From: Bacteroidia bacterium
GTDB taxonomy: Bacteria > Bacteroidota > Bacteroidia > Bacteroidales > Paludibacteraceae
Direction: 5' to 3'
Length of the DNA stretch: 64,000 nucleotides
Assembly (NCBI GenBank): GCA_009929375.1
Contig: SAAO01000015.1
Location: forward strand, 20,766 to 84,765
The translations under genes and the position numbers were made by a program. Below the pieces are notes generated by a model. It saw only the letters and a program-made list of their open reading frames with translations. It had not been told where the DNA came from and did no database searches. Positions 1 to 7,450 of the stretch are shown here, piece after piece (within the stretch, counting starts at the first letter, position 1; every line of letters starts with the position of its first letter).

Positions 1-595
1 CAACGATTCGCGAATTTTGGTTACAGAAATTCCGGTGTATCAAAACTTCGTAACCACCTTTTTGATATTGGTTGTATCTGTCTTTTAATCGACGGTCATT
101 CATTGGCAATGAGTGCGGGTATTGTTCGCGATCAATGTCCATTACATTTTTGGCTATAGTTGGCCAATAAGCTTTTACAGTGCCTCCACACATTTTTTGA
201 AGTGATCGGCGCGAGTTCAGCAATAAATGAATGGCATTCAGCACACACGCGTTAGCGTAGTATTCTTTTATCGTTTCAGCCGGCAGGTACCTGTCGTCGT
301 CCACCTCGTATGAGCTATAAAATTCAATAGCCTTTGTGTCCTGACCAAGAAACTCATCAAGTGCGTTTGTGCTTTTCTCGGCTTTAGGATCGCCAAAAAC
401 AGTCTCCATAACCCTACGGAATCGCTCCGGGAAACTCGAAAAATCAGCCAACGCTGGAGTACCAAGACATCCGCGTTGTAATACCTTCACTTTTTTACGA
501 GCTACCAGCTGATCATAATTTGACTTGCTAATGATTCCAGCTTCTATAATTTGTCTTACTGGAACCGCTATGGCGTTATTATAACTTTCGTACAT
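1..595 (-). CDS. Mu-like phage transposase, N-terminal part (runs off window)
   Basis: An open minus-strand frame begins at the ATG at 593-595 and runs without a stop off the left edge, about 198 codons. The protein begins MYESYNNAIAVPVRQIIEAG, and contains the segments QRGCLGTPALADF, YYANACVLNAIHLLLNSRR, YPHSLPMNDRRLKDRYNQY and LIHRNFCNQNSR. From memory, this layout is that of the N-terminal, pre-catalytic part of Mu-type DDE transposases found in Bacteroidota prophages; the catalytic core would lie to the left. It follows two small genes on the same strand with almost no spacing and is divergent from a repressor, the order of Mu early regions. The family call is inference from similarity; the open frame and operon are seen directly. 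Confidence 0.6.
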   Translation of the reverse strand, partial: MYESYNNAIAVPVRQIIEAGIISKSNYDQLVARKKVKVLQRGCLGTPALADFSSFPERFRRVMETVFGDPKAEKSTNALDEFLGQDTKAIEFYSSYEVDDDRYLPAETIKEYYANACVLNAIHLLLNSRRSLQKMCGGTVKAYWPTIAKNVMDIDREQYPHSLPMNDRRLKDRYNQYQKGGYEVLIHRNFCNQNSRIV

Positions 596-597
596 AA

Positions 598-738
598 TCA
601 AAACTGTTGAGGGTCACGTGGCCAAATTACACCTGTTATCATATTGATCACAAAAGCGATTGATAGTATAAGAAGCAGCCACTCATATATATTGGATTTG
701 AAATGCACGTACAGTGCAGATATAATTTTCTTTTTCAT
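598..738 (-). CDS. Small single-pass membrane protein in phage early operon (46 aa)
   Basis: A 46-codon minus-strand frame starts at the ATG at 736-738 and stops at 598-600, two bases before the transposase start. The protein begins MKKKIISALYVHFKSNIYEW and has one hydrophobic segment (LLLILSIAFVINMITGVIW, about residues 21-39), so it is probably a small inner-membrane protein. It fills the gap between the 72-aa gene and the transposase with near-zero spacing on both sides, which is the main support that it is real. I do not recognise the family. Confidence 0.5.
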   Translation of the reverse strand: MKKKIISALYVHFKSNIYEWLLLILSIAFVINMITGVIWPRDPQQF

Positions 739-739
739 A

Positions 740-958
740 TTATTCAAATTGTTTTTCAAATCGTCCGACAGCTATTTTGCGAATTTTCTTTGGTTGTATT
801 TCCATTCCTCCAAGCTCAATGGCCTTTTCACGTATACGCACGCATTGTGGGGTGTTTTGTTTGCCGGCCAGCGCCTTGCGTATAGTAGGATAAGTCCCAA
901 TCTCTAAAAGCATCCCTTTAACCTTGTAATCCACAATAATTTTGTTGCCTTTTTCCAT
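740..958 (-). CDS. Small hypothetical protein, first gene of phage early operon (72 aa)
   Basis: The 72-aa basic protein starts MEKGNKIIVDYKVKGMLLEI and contains a lysine/arginine-rich stretch (KAIELGGMEIQPKKIRKIAV). It is the gene nearest to the divergent repressor, with the regulatory gap 959-1093 between them, the place taken by Ner-like or accessory early genes in Mu-like phages. No helix-turn-helix is obvious and I do not recognise the family. It is followed at once by the 46-aa membrane protein and the transposase, so the three are probably one transcript. The opposite strand also carries open frames here, but they lack coding character. Confidence 0.5.
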   Translation of the reverse strand: MEKGNKIIVDYKVKGMLLEIGTYPTIRKALAGKQNTPQCVRIREKAIELGGMEIQPKKIRKIAVGRFEKQFE

Positions 959-1093
959 CTTATTACTTTTTTTGTACTTTTACCGTTTCAAAGTGTTTTT
1001 GTTCTCAAATGTTTTGCAAATATATACGCTTTTGCGAATACTTGCAACAGATTCCCGATTTATTTTTCGCATTTGCGTAATATAATTTATGTT
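959..1093. promoter_or_regulatory. Divergent phage control region with repressor-operator candidates
   Basis: The 135-bp gap between the early operon (minus) and the repressor (plus) holds several related half-sites: TTTGCAAATA around 1013, TTTGCGAATA at 1031-1040, and the dyad CGCATTTGCG at 1068-1077, which lies just before the repressor start. The same dyad, extended to a perfect 7-bp-arm palindrome ATTCGCAAATGCGAAT, lies inside the repressor gene at 1252-1267. Inference: these are binding sites of the adjacent repressor, giving control of the early operon and autoregulation. Confidence 0.45.
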
Positions 1094-1813
1094 ATGACTA
1101 TAAATCAGCGTTTTAAAAAAGTAATTGACGAGCTATACAATGGCAACAAAAGTGCTTTTGCTAAGTCAATTGGAGTTGCACCGACAGTTATTGAGAATAT
1201 TGTAGGCACAAGACAAGGGAATCCATCGTTTGAAGTAATTCAAAAAATATTATTCGCAAATGCGAATATCTCTGCCGACTGGTTGATTACTGAGCGTGGA
1301 AGGATGTTGGATGTTCAAAAAACAGAAGTGTCCGATGAAATACAGATTTTAAGTGATCGAAATACTGATTACAAGAAAATTCAGAAACAACTAATTCCAA
1401 TATACAATATTGAAGCTGCTGCCGGACTTGTATCATTATTCCAATCTCCGGGTAATTTTATACCTATTGACTACATTACGCTCCCGAATATGGGTAAAGT
1501 TGATGGAGGGGTATACGCTGTTGGAGATTCAATGTATCCATTGATAAAATCGGGAGACATAGTGATCTTCAGAAAGATTAATGACATGGAAAACAATATA
1601 TTTTGGGGAGAAATGTATTTACTTTCGTATGATTTAGAAGGCGAAGAGTATATTGTAATTAAATATTTACATGAATCTGAAAAACCTGGCTTTATTAAAC
1701 TCGTTAGTCAAAACCAATATCACTCACCCAAAGACATACCACTTAATAGAGTCAGAGCATTGGCGCAAATTAAAGCCAGTGTACGCTTCAATACAATCAG
1801 ACCTAACCAATAG
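1094..1813 (+). CDS. Phage repressor: HTH plus S24 (LexA/cI-like) peptidase
   Basis: About 239 aa from the ATG at 1094 (MTINQRFKKVIDELYNGNKS); a TTG at 1073 is less likely. Residues about 1-70 form an XRE-type helix-turn-helix domain (KSAFAKSIGVAPTVIENIVG). The C-terminal half is an S24/LexA-like self-cleaving peptidase: an Ala-Gly cleavage site in the segment EAAAGLV, the catalytic serine in GDSMYPLIKSGD, and a candidate lysine in YIVIKYLH. In this family the repressor keeps the prophage silent until RecA-stimulated cleavage. It faces away from the early operon, as the Mu c gene does, so the prophage end is expected just to its right. No clear Shine-Dalgarno, which is normal in this phylum. 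Confidence 0.8.
   Translation: MTINQRFKKVIDELYNGNKSAFAKSIGVAPTVIENIVGTRQGNPSFEVIQKILFANANISADWLITERGRMLDVQKTEVSDEIQILSDRNTDYKKIQKQLIPIYNIEAAAGLVSLFQSPGNFIPIDYITLPNMGKVDGGVYAVGDSMYPLIKSGDIVIFRKINDMENNIFWGEMYLLSYDLEGEEYIVIKYLHESEKPGFIKLVSQNQYHSPKDIPLNRVRALAQIKASVRFNTIRPNQ
1252..1267. promoter_or_regulatory. Intragenic operator candidate in repressor gene
   Basis: A perfect inverted repeat ATTCGCA-AA-TGCGAAT within the repressor coding region. Its core matches the dyad at 1068-1077 in the divergent promoter gap. It could be an auxiliary operator used for looping, or simply codons that happen to fit. Confidence 0.35.
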
Positions 1814-2005
1814 GACACACAAAAAGTCCAGTCACACGCACAAGTATCGGCCATTATTGATCATATATACATGTTTATCAGCCATATAAATACTGTATCA
1901 AATCACACAAAAATGAATTAAAGGGTGTTTTATTCGTGTTTTATACCTGTTTTTAACCATGTTTTAAGACTTAAAGGACAATATATTTGTATATTTTATT
2001 GCTAA

Positions 2006-2041
2006 TTTGTAAGCCCATTTGTAAGCCCATTAGTAAGCCCA
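2006..2041. repeat. Three tandem 12-bp repeats (TTTGTAAGCCCA)
   Basis: Units at 2006-2017, 2018-2029 and 2030-2041; the third differs at one base (TTAGTAAGCCCA). They lie in the non-coding end region of the prophage. Confidence 0.75.
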
Positions 2042-2144
2042 ACGTGTATTTATGTACTTTTTTAAGCCATTTCGCACACCATTTTCCGGCCCGAAGAACA
2101 ATGAAAAACTGCAAAACATTATACAAGATTAGCACATAAAAAAA

Positions 2145-2170
2145 AGCCCCAAAACAAGCGTTTCAGGGCT
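2145..2170 (-). terminator. Intrinsic terminator reading leftward
   Basis: Arms AGCCC/GGGCT with an inner AAAC/GTTT stem and an AAGC loop, followed on the minus strand by a run of eight T. It would stop transcription entering the prophage end from the right. Confidence 0.55.
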
Positions 2171-2355
2171 ATCACAAAGCTTTTTAAGTGTCTTTTAAAG
2201 AGTAATTAAAGAAGGGCACTAATATATGAGCAAATTTGCTCCCAAAATTAAACCAAAATTAAAGCAAATGTACAAATCGTTTTTATTTTTATTTTCTCAT
2301 TTCTTTGTTTTTCAGCCGTTTAAAGATTCGGCTTTTGTACATTCTGTTTTTCAGT

Positions 2356-3201
2356 CTTTATACTGCTGCCAAAGAAACGCTTTGTAAAGAGTTGGGCATT
2401 GAATATGTGGTGAGCAAACGTGTGCCTCATGGTGGATTACCCGCGCGTTCGACTACTGCTTTGCGACAGGAGTGCCGGATTCCGTATCGCATCGATTTGG
2501 CGGGTGGATGGCTCGATCAGCCTTATGTGAGTAAAATGGCTGCCGGCTCGGTGATTACGTTGTGTATTGAACCCGATTACGATTTCAACGATAGGAGCGG
2601 AATGGCCACCAGTAGCCGTAAAAAGGCCATTGAACTGTGGCAGACTGATGTTCCGCAGGGAGATAGTGAAAAATTAGCCAAAACATTGTTCTGTTTCGAG
2701 AACCCTCCGGGAACCGAATATGTGAGTGGTTCGCAGGATGCATTGGGTATTGTGATGCCGGGATTGAATAAATTTGATTATGTTGGAAATTTCTGGCCAG
2801 AGAAAATTCATTCCTGCATCAACGAAGATTTATTTCTCTGGCTCGAGACGCATATCTGGATGATTCCGCTTTATCCGCGTCATCAGGGCTACGATGTGTT
2901 GGCCAATACGCATATTACTGCTGAAGCTGCTCAGAAACTTGCTGAGGCTACTGAGAAATGCTGGTCGGCCATTCAGAATATGAATGCTGTAGAAACAGGT
3001 TGCGCTATGACTGAAAGTTTCGAGGCTCAGATTGCCATGTTCCCCGAAATGGTGAATGCTGATATTCTGGCTCAGATTGAACAGTTTAAACCCGATGTAC
3101 TTGGTTGGAAAGTAAGTGGAGCAGGAGGGGGCGGTTACCTGATTTTCTTTAGTGAAAAGCCTATCAGGAATGCTATTCAGATAAGAGTGAGGCGGAGTTG
3201 A
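2356..3201 (+). pseudogene. 5'-truncated nucleotidyltransferase-GHMP kinase fusion gene
   Basis: The frame to the stop at 3199-3201 is open but has no credible start: upstream codons (from a TTG at 2305) are prophage-end sequence. Recognisable protein starts at about 2365 with the end of a cytidylyltransferase-like domain (KETLCKELGIEYVV, then VPHGGLPARSTTALR), followed by a GHMP-kinase-like domain (PYRIDLAGGWLD; C-terminal glycine motif SGAGGGGYLIFF). Such two-domain sugar-kinase-like proteins occur in Bacteroidota. The missing 5' part should lie beyond the other end of the prophage. What remains lacks the nucleotidyltransferase active-site half, so it is probably non-functional. Confidence 0.65.
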
Positions 3202-3222
3202 CAATGATTACAATAAGATATT

Positions 3223-3256
3223 AAAAAGGATGACCCTGAATGGAGTCATCCTTTTT
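3223..3256. terminator. Bidirectional intrinsic terminator
   Basis: AAAAAGGATGAC and GTCATCCTTTTT form a stem with A and T runs outside it, between the convergent GHMP remnant and the GH13 gene. Confidence 0.8.
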
Positions 3257-3280
3257 TATGAACTTAAAATCTCTGAAAAA

Positions 3281-6064
3281 TTATTCCTTTATAACTTTAT
3301 GCGTAGTGTTTCTCTCTGTGGTTTGAACTTTCAGAATATATAATCCATTGGCAAAGCCGCTTAAATCAACTTCAGCAATGTTTCTTACTGTTTTTACATG
3401 TGAACCTTGCAGGTTGTACACATTTATTTCGCGTACATCGTTTTGACTGCCGATAAACACTTTTGCATTTGTAACCGCCGGGTAAACCAATACATCCGAT
3501 TTATATTCAGGATTTTCCACATTATTGGGGAAATCGATTTTTCGGTCGGTGTATATCAATAACTGCCCCGGTTGCATGTTGATGGTCATCGAAGTATTGG
3601 TTACATTCAGTTCAGCTCCTGTCAATGCATTGTACCATGTGCCGGTTTTGCTGAAATTCGGGTTGGCTGTAATGCTTGCGTCGGCCTGGAAGTTACCCAG
3701 AACCACCATGTTCAGATCATTGTGAGTAAGTGAAATACGGCGTCCGTTAGCCCAATCGGCAGAGCCAATATTAAGAGCGAAATTTCCCTGTGTAAATGCT
3801 GTGGGATACAATTTACGAAGTGTAATAATTTTCGACGACATATCATAAGCTGCTTTTCGGTGAGCCAAATTCAGATACGACCATGCCGAAGGTTTCTCGT
3901 TGGTGCGTCCGCCCAATGCATCGATAGAATAATCGTAACCCATTTCGCCAAACTGCCATACCATTTTAGGTCCGGGAACCAAAGTTGTAAAGGCAATATT
4001 CAAAGGTACGCGACTGATACGATAAACGGAGTCAGTTTTTACGGTGCCAAATCCATATGCTTTCGCTTTGAAAAAATTGCGTTCTTCATCGTGACTTTCG
4101 GCAAAGCCCACCCAGCGACGTGGAAGACTATTCATGCCACCAAAATCGCTATCGGACTGATAGCCCATTGCTGCCTGTGAATACGCATTGTTTACATTAC
4201 GCCACAAATACATGCCGCGATTGGCCAGTTCGGTTTCTTCGCTTGCAGAACAGAAATGCTCCAAAATAAACATTACATCCGATTTAGCTGCTTTAGCAGC
4301 ATTGTAATAATCGGTCAATATATTTATGCGACTTTCATCGTAATTCGATGCTGTTGCTTCGGTCGAACTTTTTTGCGTAAAACCTTTGGTCAGGTCGAGG
4401 CGATAGCCATCAATTTTATATTCGTTGATCCAGTATTGCAATACACGTTTAAAATAATCACGTGTAGGCTGATATTCGTGATTGAAATCGTGGAATACGC
4501 TGTATGGATGTGGTGCAGTGACATTAAAATAGGGATTGTTGGCATCAGTTTGATTGCTTGTCGCATTCCACCACATTTTGGCATAAGGGAATTCACCGGT
4601 AGCATGGTTGAAAACCACATCGAGAATCACTGCAATACCACGTTTGTGACATTCGTCGATAAAACGTTTGTAGGCCTGTTCGGTTCCGTAGGCTTTATCA
4701 GGCGCAAAGAAATGATTCGGGTTATAGCCCCAGCTGTTGTTTCCGTCGAATTCCTGCACAGGCATTAGTTCGATGGCAGTAATGCCCAGATGTTTCAGAT
4801 AATCGAGCTTTTCAATAGTCGCTTCGAGCGATTTTTCAACAGTAAAGTCGCGTAGCAGAAGCTCATAAATCACCATATTGTCGCGATTATGCATTTGGAA
4901 ATTGGGCACTTCCCAGTTATATGCGGGTTTGTTTGTTTGCAGTGTAGCCACAAGACCTTCAGTTTTTCCTTCGGGATAAGCTTTCAGATTAGGATAAATA
5001 TTATGTTTCTCGTTGATCCATTTGTCGTTCCGTGGGTCGAGTACCATTTCGGCATAAGGATCGGACACGCGGATAGTGCCATCTACCAGATACTGGAATC
5101 CGTAAATATGGCCCGGAGTCAGATTGCTGAGTGTTGTCCAGAAATAATCACCATCTTTTTTCATCTGGTAGGCATTTAGTTGCATCCATTCGTTGAATTC
5201 TCCCAATACAAACACGTTTTGTTTTCCGGGTGCATGCAGTATCAGAGTTACAGTATTGGCATCGATGTAATTAATACCGGGCTGCGTGCCGGCAGGGCGA
5301 GCCTGAGTAGTGACGGGTTGAGGTACACATACATAAGCTGTGTCGCGTACGGTTTGTCCACCCAGAATACCTTCGGCAATTAAAGTATAATCGTCGGCAG
5401 TGGCAAAAGTGTAGGTGTGTGTAAGCGTTGAGTATCCGTTGAGAGTTTTAACGATAGTTCCATTTACGTATAAGTTCAATGTAGTGACAGCAATAGAAGT
5501 AGTTACCGAAATATTATAGGCTTCGCCGACTGTAAGCGTTATATTGCCATCGGGGCGCTGGAAACCGATATTCAGTCCGGCTTCGAATACATCGACAAAT
5601 ATATTGCCACCCGATGCTGTTCTGCCTGCTTTTGAACCATCGGTGTTGCGGAATACAAGAGCAATTTTCTGTACTTTTTCGCCGGTTGGAACACCGAAAA
5701 ACGCACGCACACCTCCGGTGATTACTAATTTGTATTTATTGTTGCCTAAAGACGCAAGTTTATTTTTAGTTGTATTGGCTTGTGAATTATTGACGATTAT
5801 ATTGTCTTCGTTTAGCTCTGGCCATGTAGTTACCACATATTTCCAATCAGATCCGCTGGTGCTTTTGTCGGTAATTACTCCGATATGTGCATACACATCG
5901 CCGGTAAAATCTTTCAGTCCGGCATTCCCCTGAGTAGCATCGAAAATAATTTCTACGTCTCCGGTATAGGCTTCGGTGATAAATGCAGGGCTTGTGGACG
6001 AAATCTGAGCCTGTACAATATATCCAAAGCAAAGGATAAGAAGTGTGAGTAAGGTTTTTTTCAT
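3281..6064 (-). CDS. Secreted GH13 alpha-amylase-family enzyme with T9SS sorting domain (927 aa)
   Basis: Hydrolyses alpha-1,4-glucans such as starch, outside the cell. The signal peptide is MKKTLLTLLILCFGYIVQAQ. Residues about 25-165 form a SusE-like carbohydrate-binding module, about 265-365 a CBM48/E-set domain (VFVLGEFNEWM), about 390-770 the GH13 barrel. Catalytic residues are visible: nucleophile Asp in GYRLDLTKGF (about 555), acid Glu in FILEHF (about 601), and the transition-state Asp in ESHDEE (about 656). The last 75 residues (VLVYPAVTNAKVFI, GLYILKVQT) are a T9SS type A sorting domain, so the enzyme is exported through the outer membrane and surface-attached or released. A LacI-type operator matching that of PUL2 susC, 30 kb away, lies upstream, which suggests the gene belongs to the starch regulon. 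Confidence 0.9.
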   Translation of the reverse strand: MKKTLLTLLILCFGYIVQAQISSTSPAFITEAYTGDVEIIFDATQGNAGLKDFTGDVYAHIGVITDKSTSGSDWKYVVTTWPELNEDNIIVNNSQANTTKNKLASLGNNKYKLVITGGVRAFFGVPTGEKVQKIALVFRNTDGSKAGRTASGGNIFVDVFEAGLNIGFQRPDGNITLTVGEAYNISVTTSIAVTTLNLYVNGTIVKTLNGYSTLTHTYTFATADDYTLIAEGILGGQTVRDTAYVCVPQPVTTQARPAGTQPGINYIDANTVTLILHAPGKQNVFVLGEFNEWMQLNAYQMKKDGDYFWTTLSNLTPGHIYGFQYLVDGTIRVSDPYAEMVLDPRNDKWINEKHNIYPNLKAYPEGKTEGLVATLQTNKPAYNWEVPNFQMHNRDNMVIYELLLRDFTVEKSLEATIEKLDYLKHLGITAIELMPVQEFDGNNSWGYNPNHFFAPDKAYGTEQAYKRFIDECHKRGIAVILDVVFNHATGEFPYAKMWWNATSNQTDANNPYFNVTAPHPYSVFHDFNHEYQPTRDYFKRVLQYWINEYKIDGYRLDLTKGFTQKSSTEATASNYDESRINILTDYYNAAKAAKSDVMFILEHFCSASEETELANRGMYLWRNVNNAYSQAAMGYQSDSDFGGMNSLPRRWVGFAESHDEERNFFKAKAYGFGTVKTDSVYRISRVPLNIAFTTLVPGPKMVWQFGEMGYDYSIDALGGRTNEKPSAWSYLNLAHRKAAYDMSSKIITLRKLYPTAFTQGNFALNIGSADWANGRRISLTHNDLNMVVLGNFQADASITANPNFSKTGTWYNALTGAELNVTNTSMTINMQPGQLLIYTDRKIDFPNNVENPEYKSDVLVYPAVTNAKVFIGSQNDVREINVYNLQGSHVKTVRNIAEVDLSGFANGLYILKVQTTERNTTHKVIKE

Positions 6065-6126
6065 GATTTGCGATTTTTTATATAAATGATTGTTGTTAAT
6101 TATCAGCTCTTTACAATATGTGGCTG

Positions 6127-6204
6127 CAAATATAACCGATTGAACATTCTTTTGTTTATATAAACAGGATGCAATGAAAGTATTTTAGCTGCAAACGATT
6201 GCAG
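6127..6204 (-). promoter_or_regulatory. GH13 promoter and LacI-type operator
   Basis: On the minus strand a -7 box TATATTTG lies at 6127-6134, 62 bp before the GH13 start; no good -33 TTTG is present. The quasi-palindrome CTGCAAACGATTGCAG at 6189-6204 (6-bp arms) begins 55 bp beyond the -7 box. Its reverse complement matches 14 of 16 bases of the site at 36302-36317 upstream of PUL2 susC, which sits at nearly the same distance (54 bp) from its own -7 box. A weak -33 and an upstream site suggest activation rather than simple repression. Confidence 0.6.
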
Positions 6205-6217
6205 AATCACACAAACA

Positions 6218-6254
6218 AAAAGAGCAGTGCGGGTTGGTGGCCGACTGCTCTTTT
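6218..6254 (-). terminator. Terminator of prmA
   Basis: AAAAGAGCAGT and ACTGCTCTTTT are perfect arms around a 15-nt loop, placed after the prmA stop and right next to the GH13 operator. Confidence 0.75.
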
Positions 6255-6285
6255 GTTGTGATAAATAATGAGTTTTGTTACATGT

Positions 6286-7125
6286 TTACTTTTTTACGGA
6301 CTTTACAACCACCCAGTTGTTTTTTTCTTTAAAATCAATTAGTTCCAGTCCGTTGCGGTTTAGTTCAGCTTCGATTACGGGAATGTCGGCTTTGTAGAAT
6401 CCGCTCATATAGAGTTCGCCACCTGTAGTCAGACAGGCAGCATATTTTTCTATATCGGCCAGCAATATATTGCGGTTTATATTGGCCAGAATAATATCGA
6501 AGTGCAATCCCTCCAGTAGTTCTGCACCTCCGAGTTTCACTTCGATTCCGCTAACGTTATTAAGTGCGATGTTTTCGAGCGAATTTTCTGTACACCAGTT
6601 GTCAATATCAATTGCCAATAGTTCGGTAGCTCCGCGCATGGCAGCCAGAATAGCAAGTACGGCAGTACCACAGCCCATGTCCAGCACTTTTTTATTGGTA
6701 AGATCCATTTTCAGAATTTCTCCGATGACAAGACTTGTGGTTTCGTGATGTCCCGTTCCAAACGCCATTTTAGGGTCGATGATAATGTCGTATCTGGCTT
6801 CGGGTACGTTTTTGTGAAACGAACTGTGAATAACACATTCATCGCCAATTACAATGGGTTCGAAATAATGTTTTTCCCATTCTTCGTTCCAGTTTTTCGA
6901 AGCGACAGTAATAATCTCGTACGATACAGCAACTTCGATAGGATAGTCTGCTATAAGCTGTTTAAGACTGCTTTCGTCAAATTTATTTTCAGGAATAAAG
7001 GCCTGCATTCCGTTTTCGCCGGGAACAAAGCTATCGAAACCGATTTCGGCCAGTTCGGCTGCGAGTATATCGGCCATAAATTCTTCAAAAGGCTCGAAAC
7101 TAAAGTTTACTTGTATAAAATTCAT
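6286..7125 (-). CDS. prmA: Ribosomal protein L11 methyltransferase
   Basis: Methylates lysines and the N-terminus of ribosomal protein L11 with S-adenosylmethionine, in the cytoplasm. The 279-aa length is normal. The N-terminal L11-recognition part (FIQVNFSFEPFEEFMADIL) is followed by the linker motif DPKMAFGTGHHETT (about residues 118-131) and the SAM-binding glycine motif VLDMGCGTAVLAILAA (about 146-161); the acidic residue for SAM ribose is in LLAIDIDNW, and ILANINRNIL is the NPPY-like active-site region typical of PrmA. It is a single housekeeping gene with its own terminator at 6218-6254, unrelated to the sugar genes around it. Confidence 0.93.
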   Translation of the reverse strand: MNFIQVNFSFEPFEEFMADILAAELAEIGFDSFVPGENGMQAFIPENKFDESSLKQLIADYPIEVAVSYEIITVASKNWNEEWEKHYFEPIVIGDECVIHSSFHKNVPEARYDIIIDPKMAFGTGHHETTSLVIGEILKMDLTNKKVLDMGCGTAVLAILAAMRGATELLAIDIDNWCTENSLENIALNNVSGIEVKLGGAELLEGLHFDIILANINRNILLADIEKYAACLTTGGELYMSGFYKADIPVIEAELNRNGLELIDFKEKNNWVVVKSVKK

Positions 7126-7450
7126 TTGTTGTGATTTGTTTTTGTGTAAATGAAACGTACAAAATTACTACAAATAATTGTATCGTCACAGCAACTTTCA
7201 TATTTCAGTTGGTATTTTTATTCTGATAAAATGTGTTTTTTAAGTACGAAACAACTTTAATGCTTTTTAATTTATATAGTTTGGCTCTTAAGGCCCGATT
7301 TTTGTTATAAAACTGTATATTTGTATATGCTGAAGTAATGAGCAAATAGCATGAAAAAAATATTCGTAATTTGTTGAATAATTATACTTTGTGGCATGAT
7401 TATTGTTTATTTAAACTGAAATAAATCTTTCAATTATAGGAGGAATCATT
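7126..7450. other. 325-bp gap: leader and promoter of the Gly/Tyr/Ser-rich gene
   Basis: No gene seen. A -7-like box TATATTTG is at 7316-7323 without a well-placed -33 TTTG, which would give a leader of about 120 nt. The ribosome-binding site AGGAGG at 7438-7443, 7 nt before the ATG at 7451, is unusually strong for this phylum. Confidence 0.4.

Larger units (their letters stand above)
1814..2355. other. Right-hand end region of the Mu-like prophage, no gene seen
   Basis: I see no coding sequence here. The stretch holds a triplicated 12-bp repeat (2006-2041), a terminator-like hairpin (2145-2170), a perfect palindrome GAGCAAATTTGCTC (2228-2241) and the 10-mer TGTTTTTCAG twice, at 2306-2315 and 2345-2354. 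Repeats of this kind near an element end would suit transposase-binding sites. Host coding homology begins by about 2365. Mu-type elements end in CA, and the CA at 2352-2353 is one candidate boundary, but the exact base cannot be fixed from one end. Confidence 0.4.

Noticed and set aside
1070..1080. Shared 11-mer ATTTGCGTAAT in the phage control region and in the PUL1 inverted repeat at 15969
   Set aside because: An 11-bp AT-rich match in 64 kb is not remarkable and the contexts are unrelated.
2006..2041. Three 12-bp repeats considered as CRISPR or plasmid iterons
   Set aside because: Direct tandem copies without spacers, and no replication gene beside them; position at a prophage end fits better with an element-end repeat.
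4256..4768. 170-codon open frame antisense to the GH13 gene
   Set aside because: Shadow of the catalytic-domain codons of the amylase; no start signal or family resemblance.
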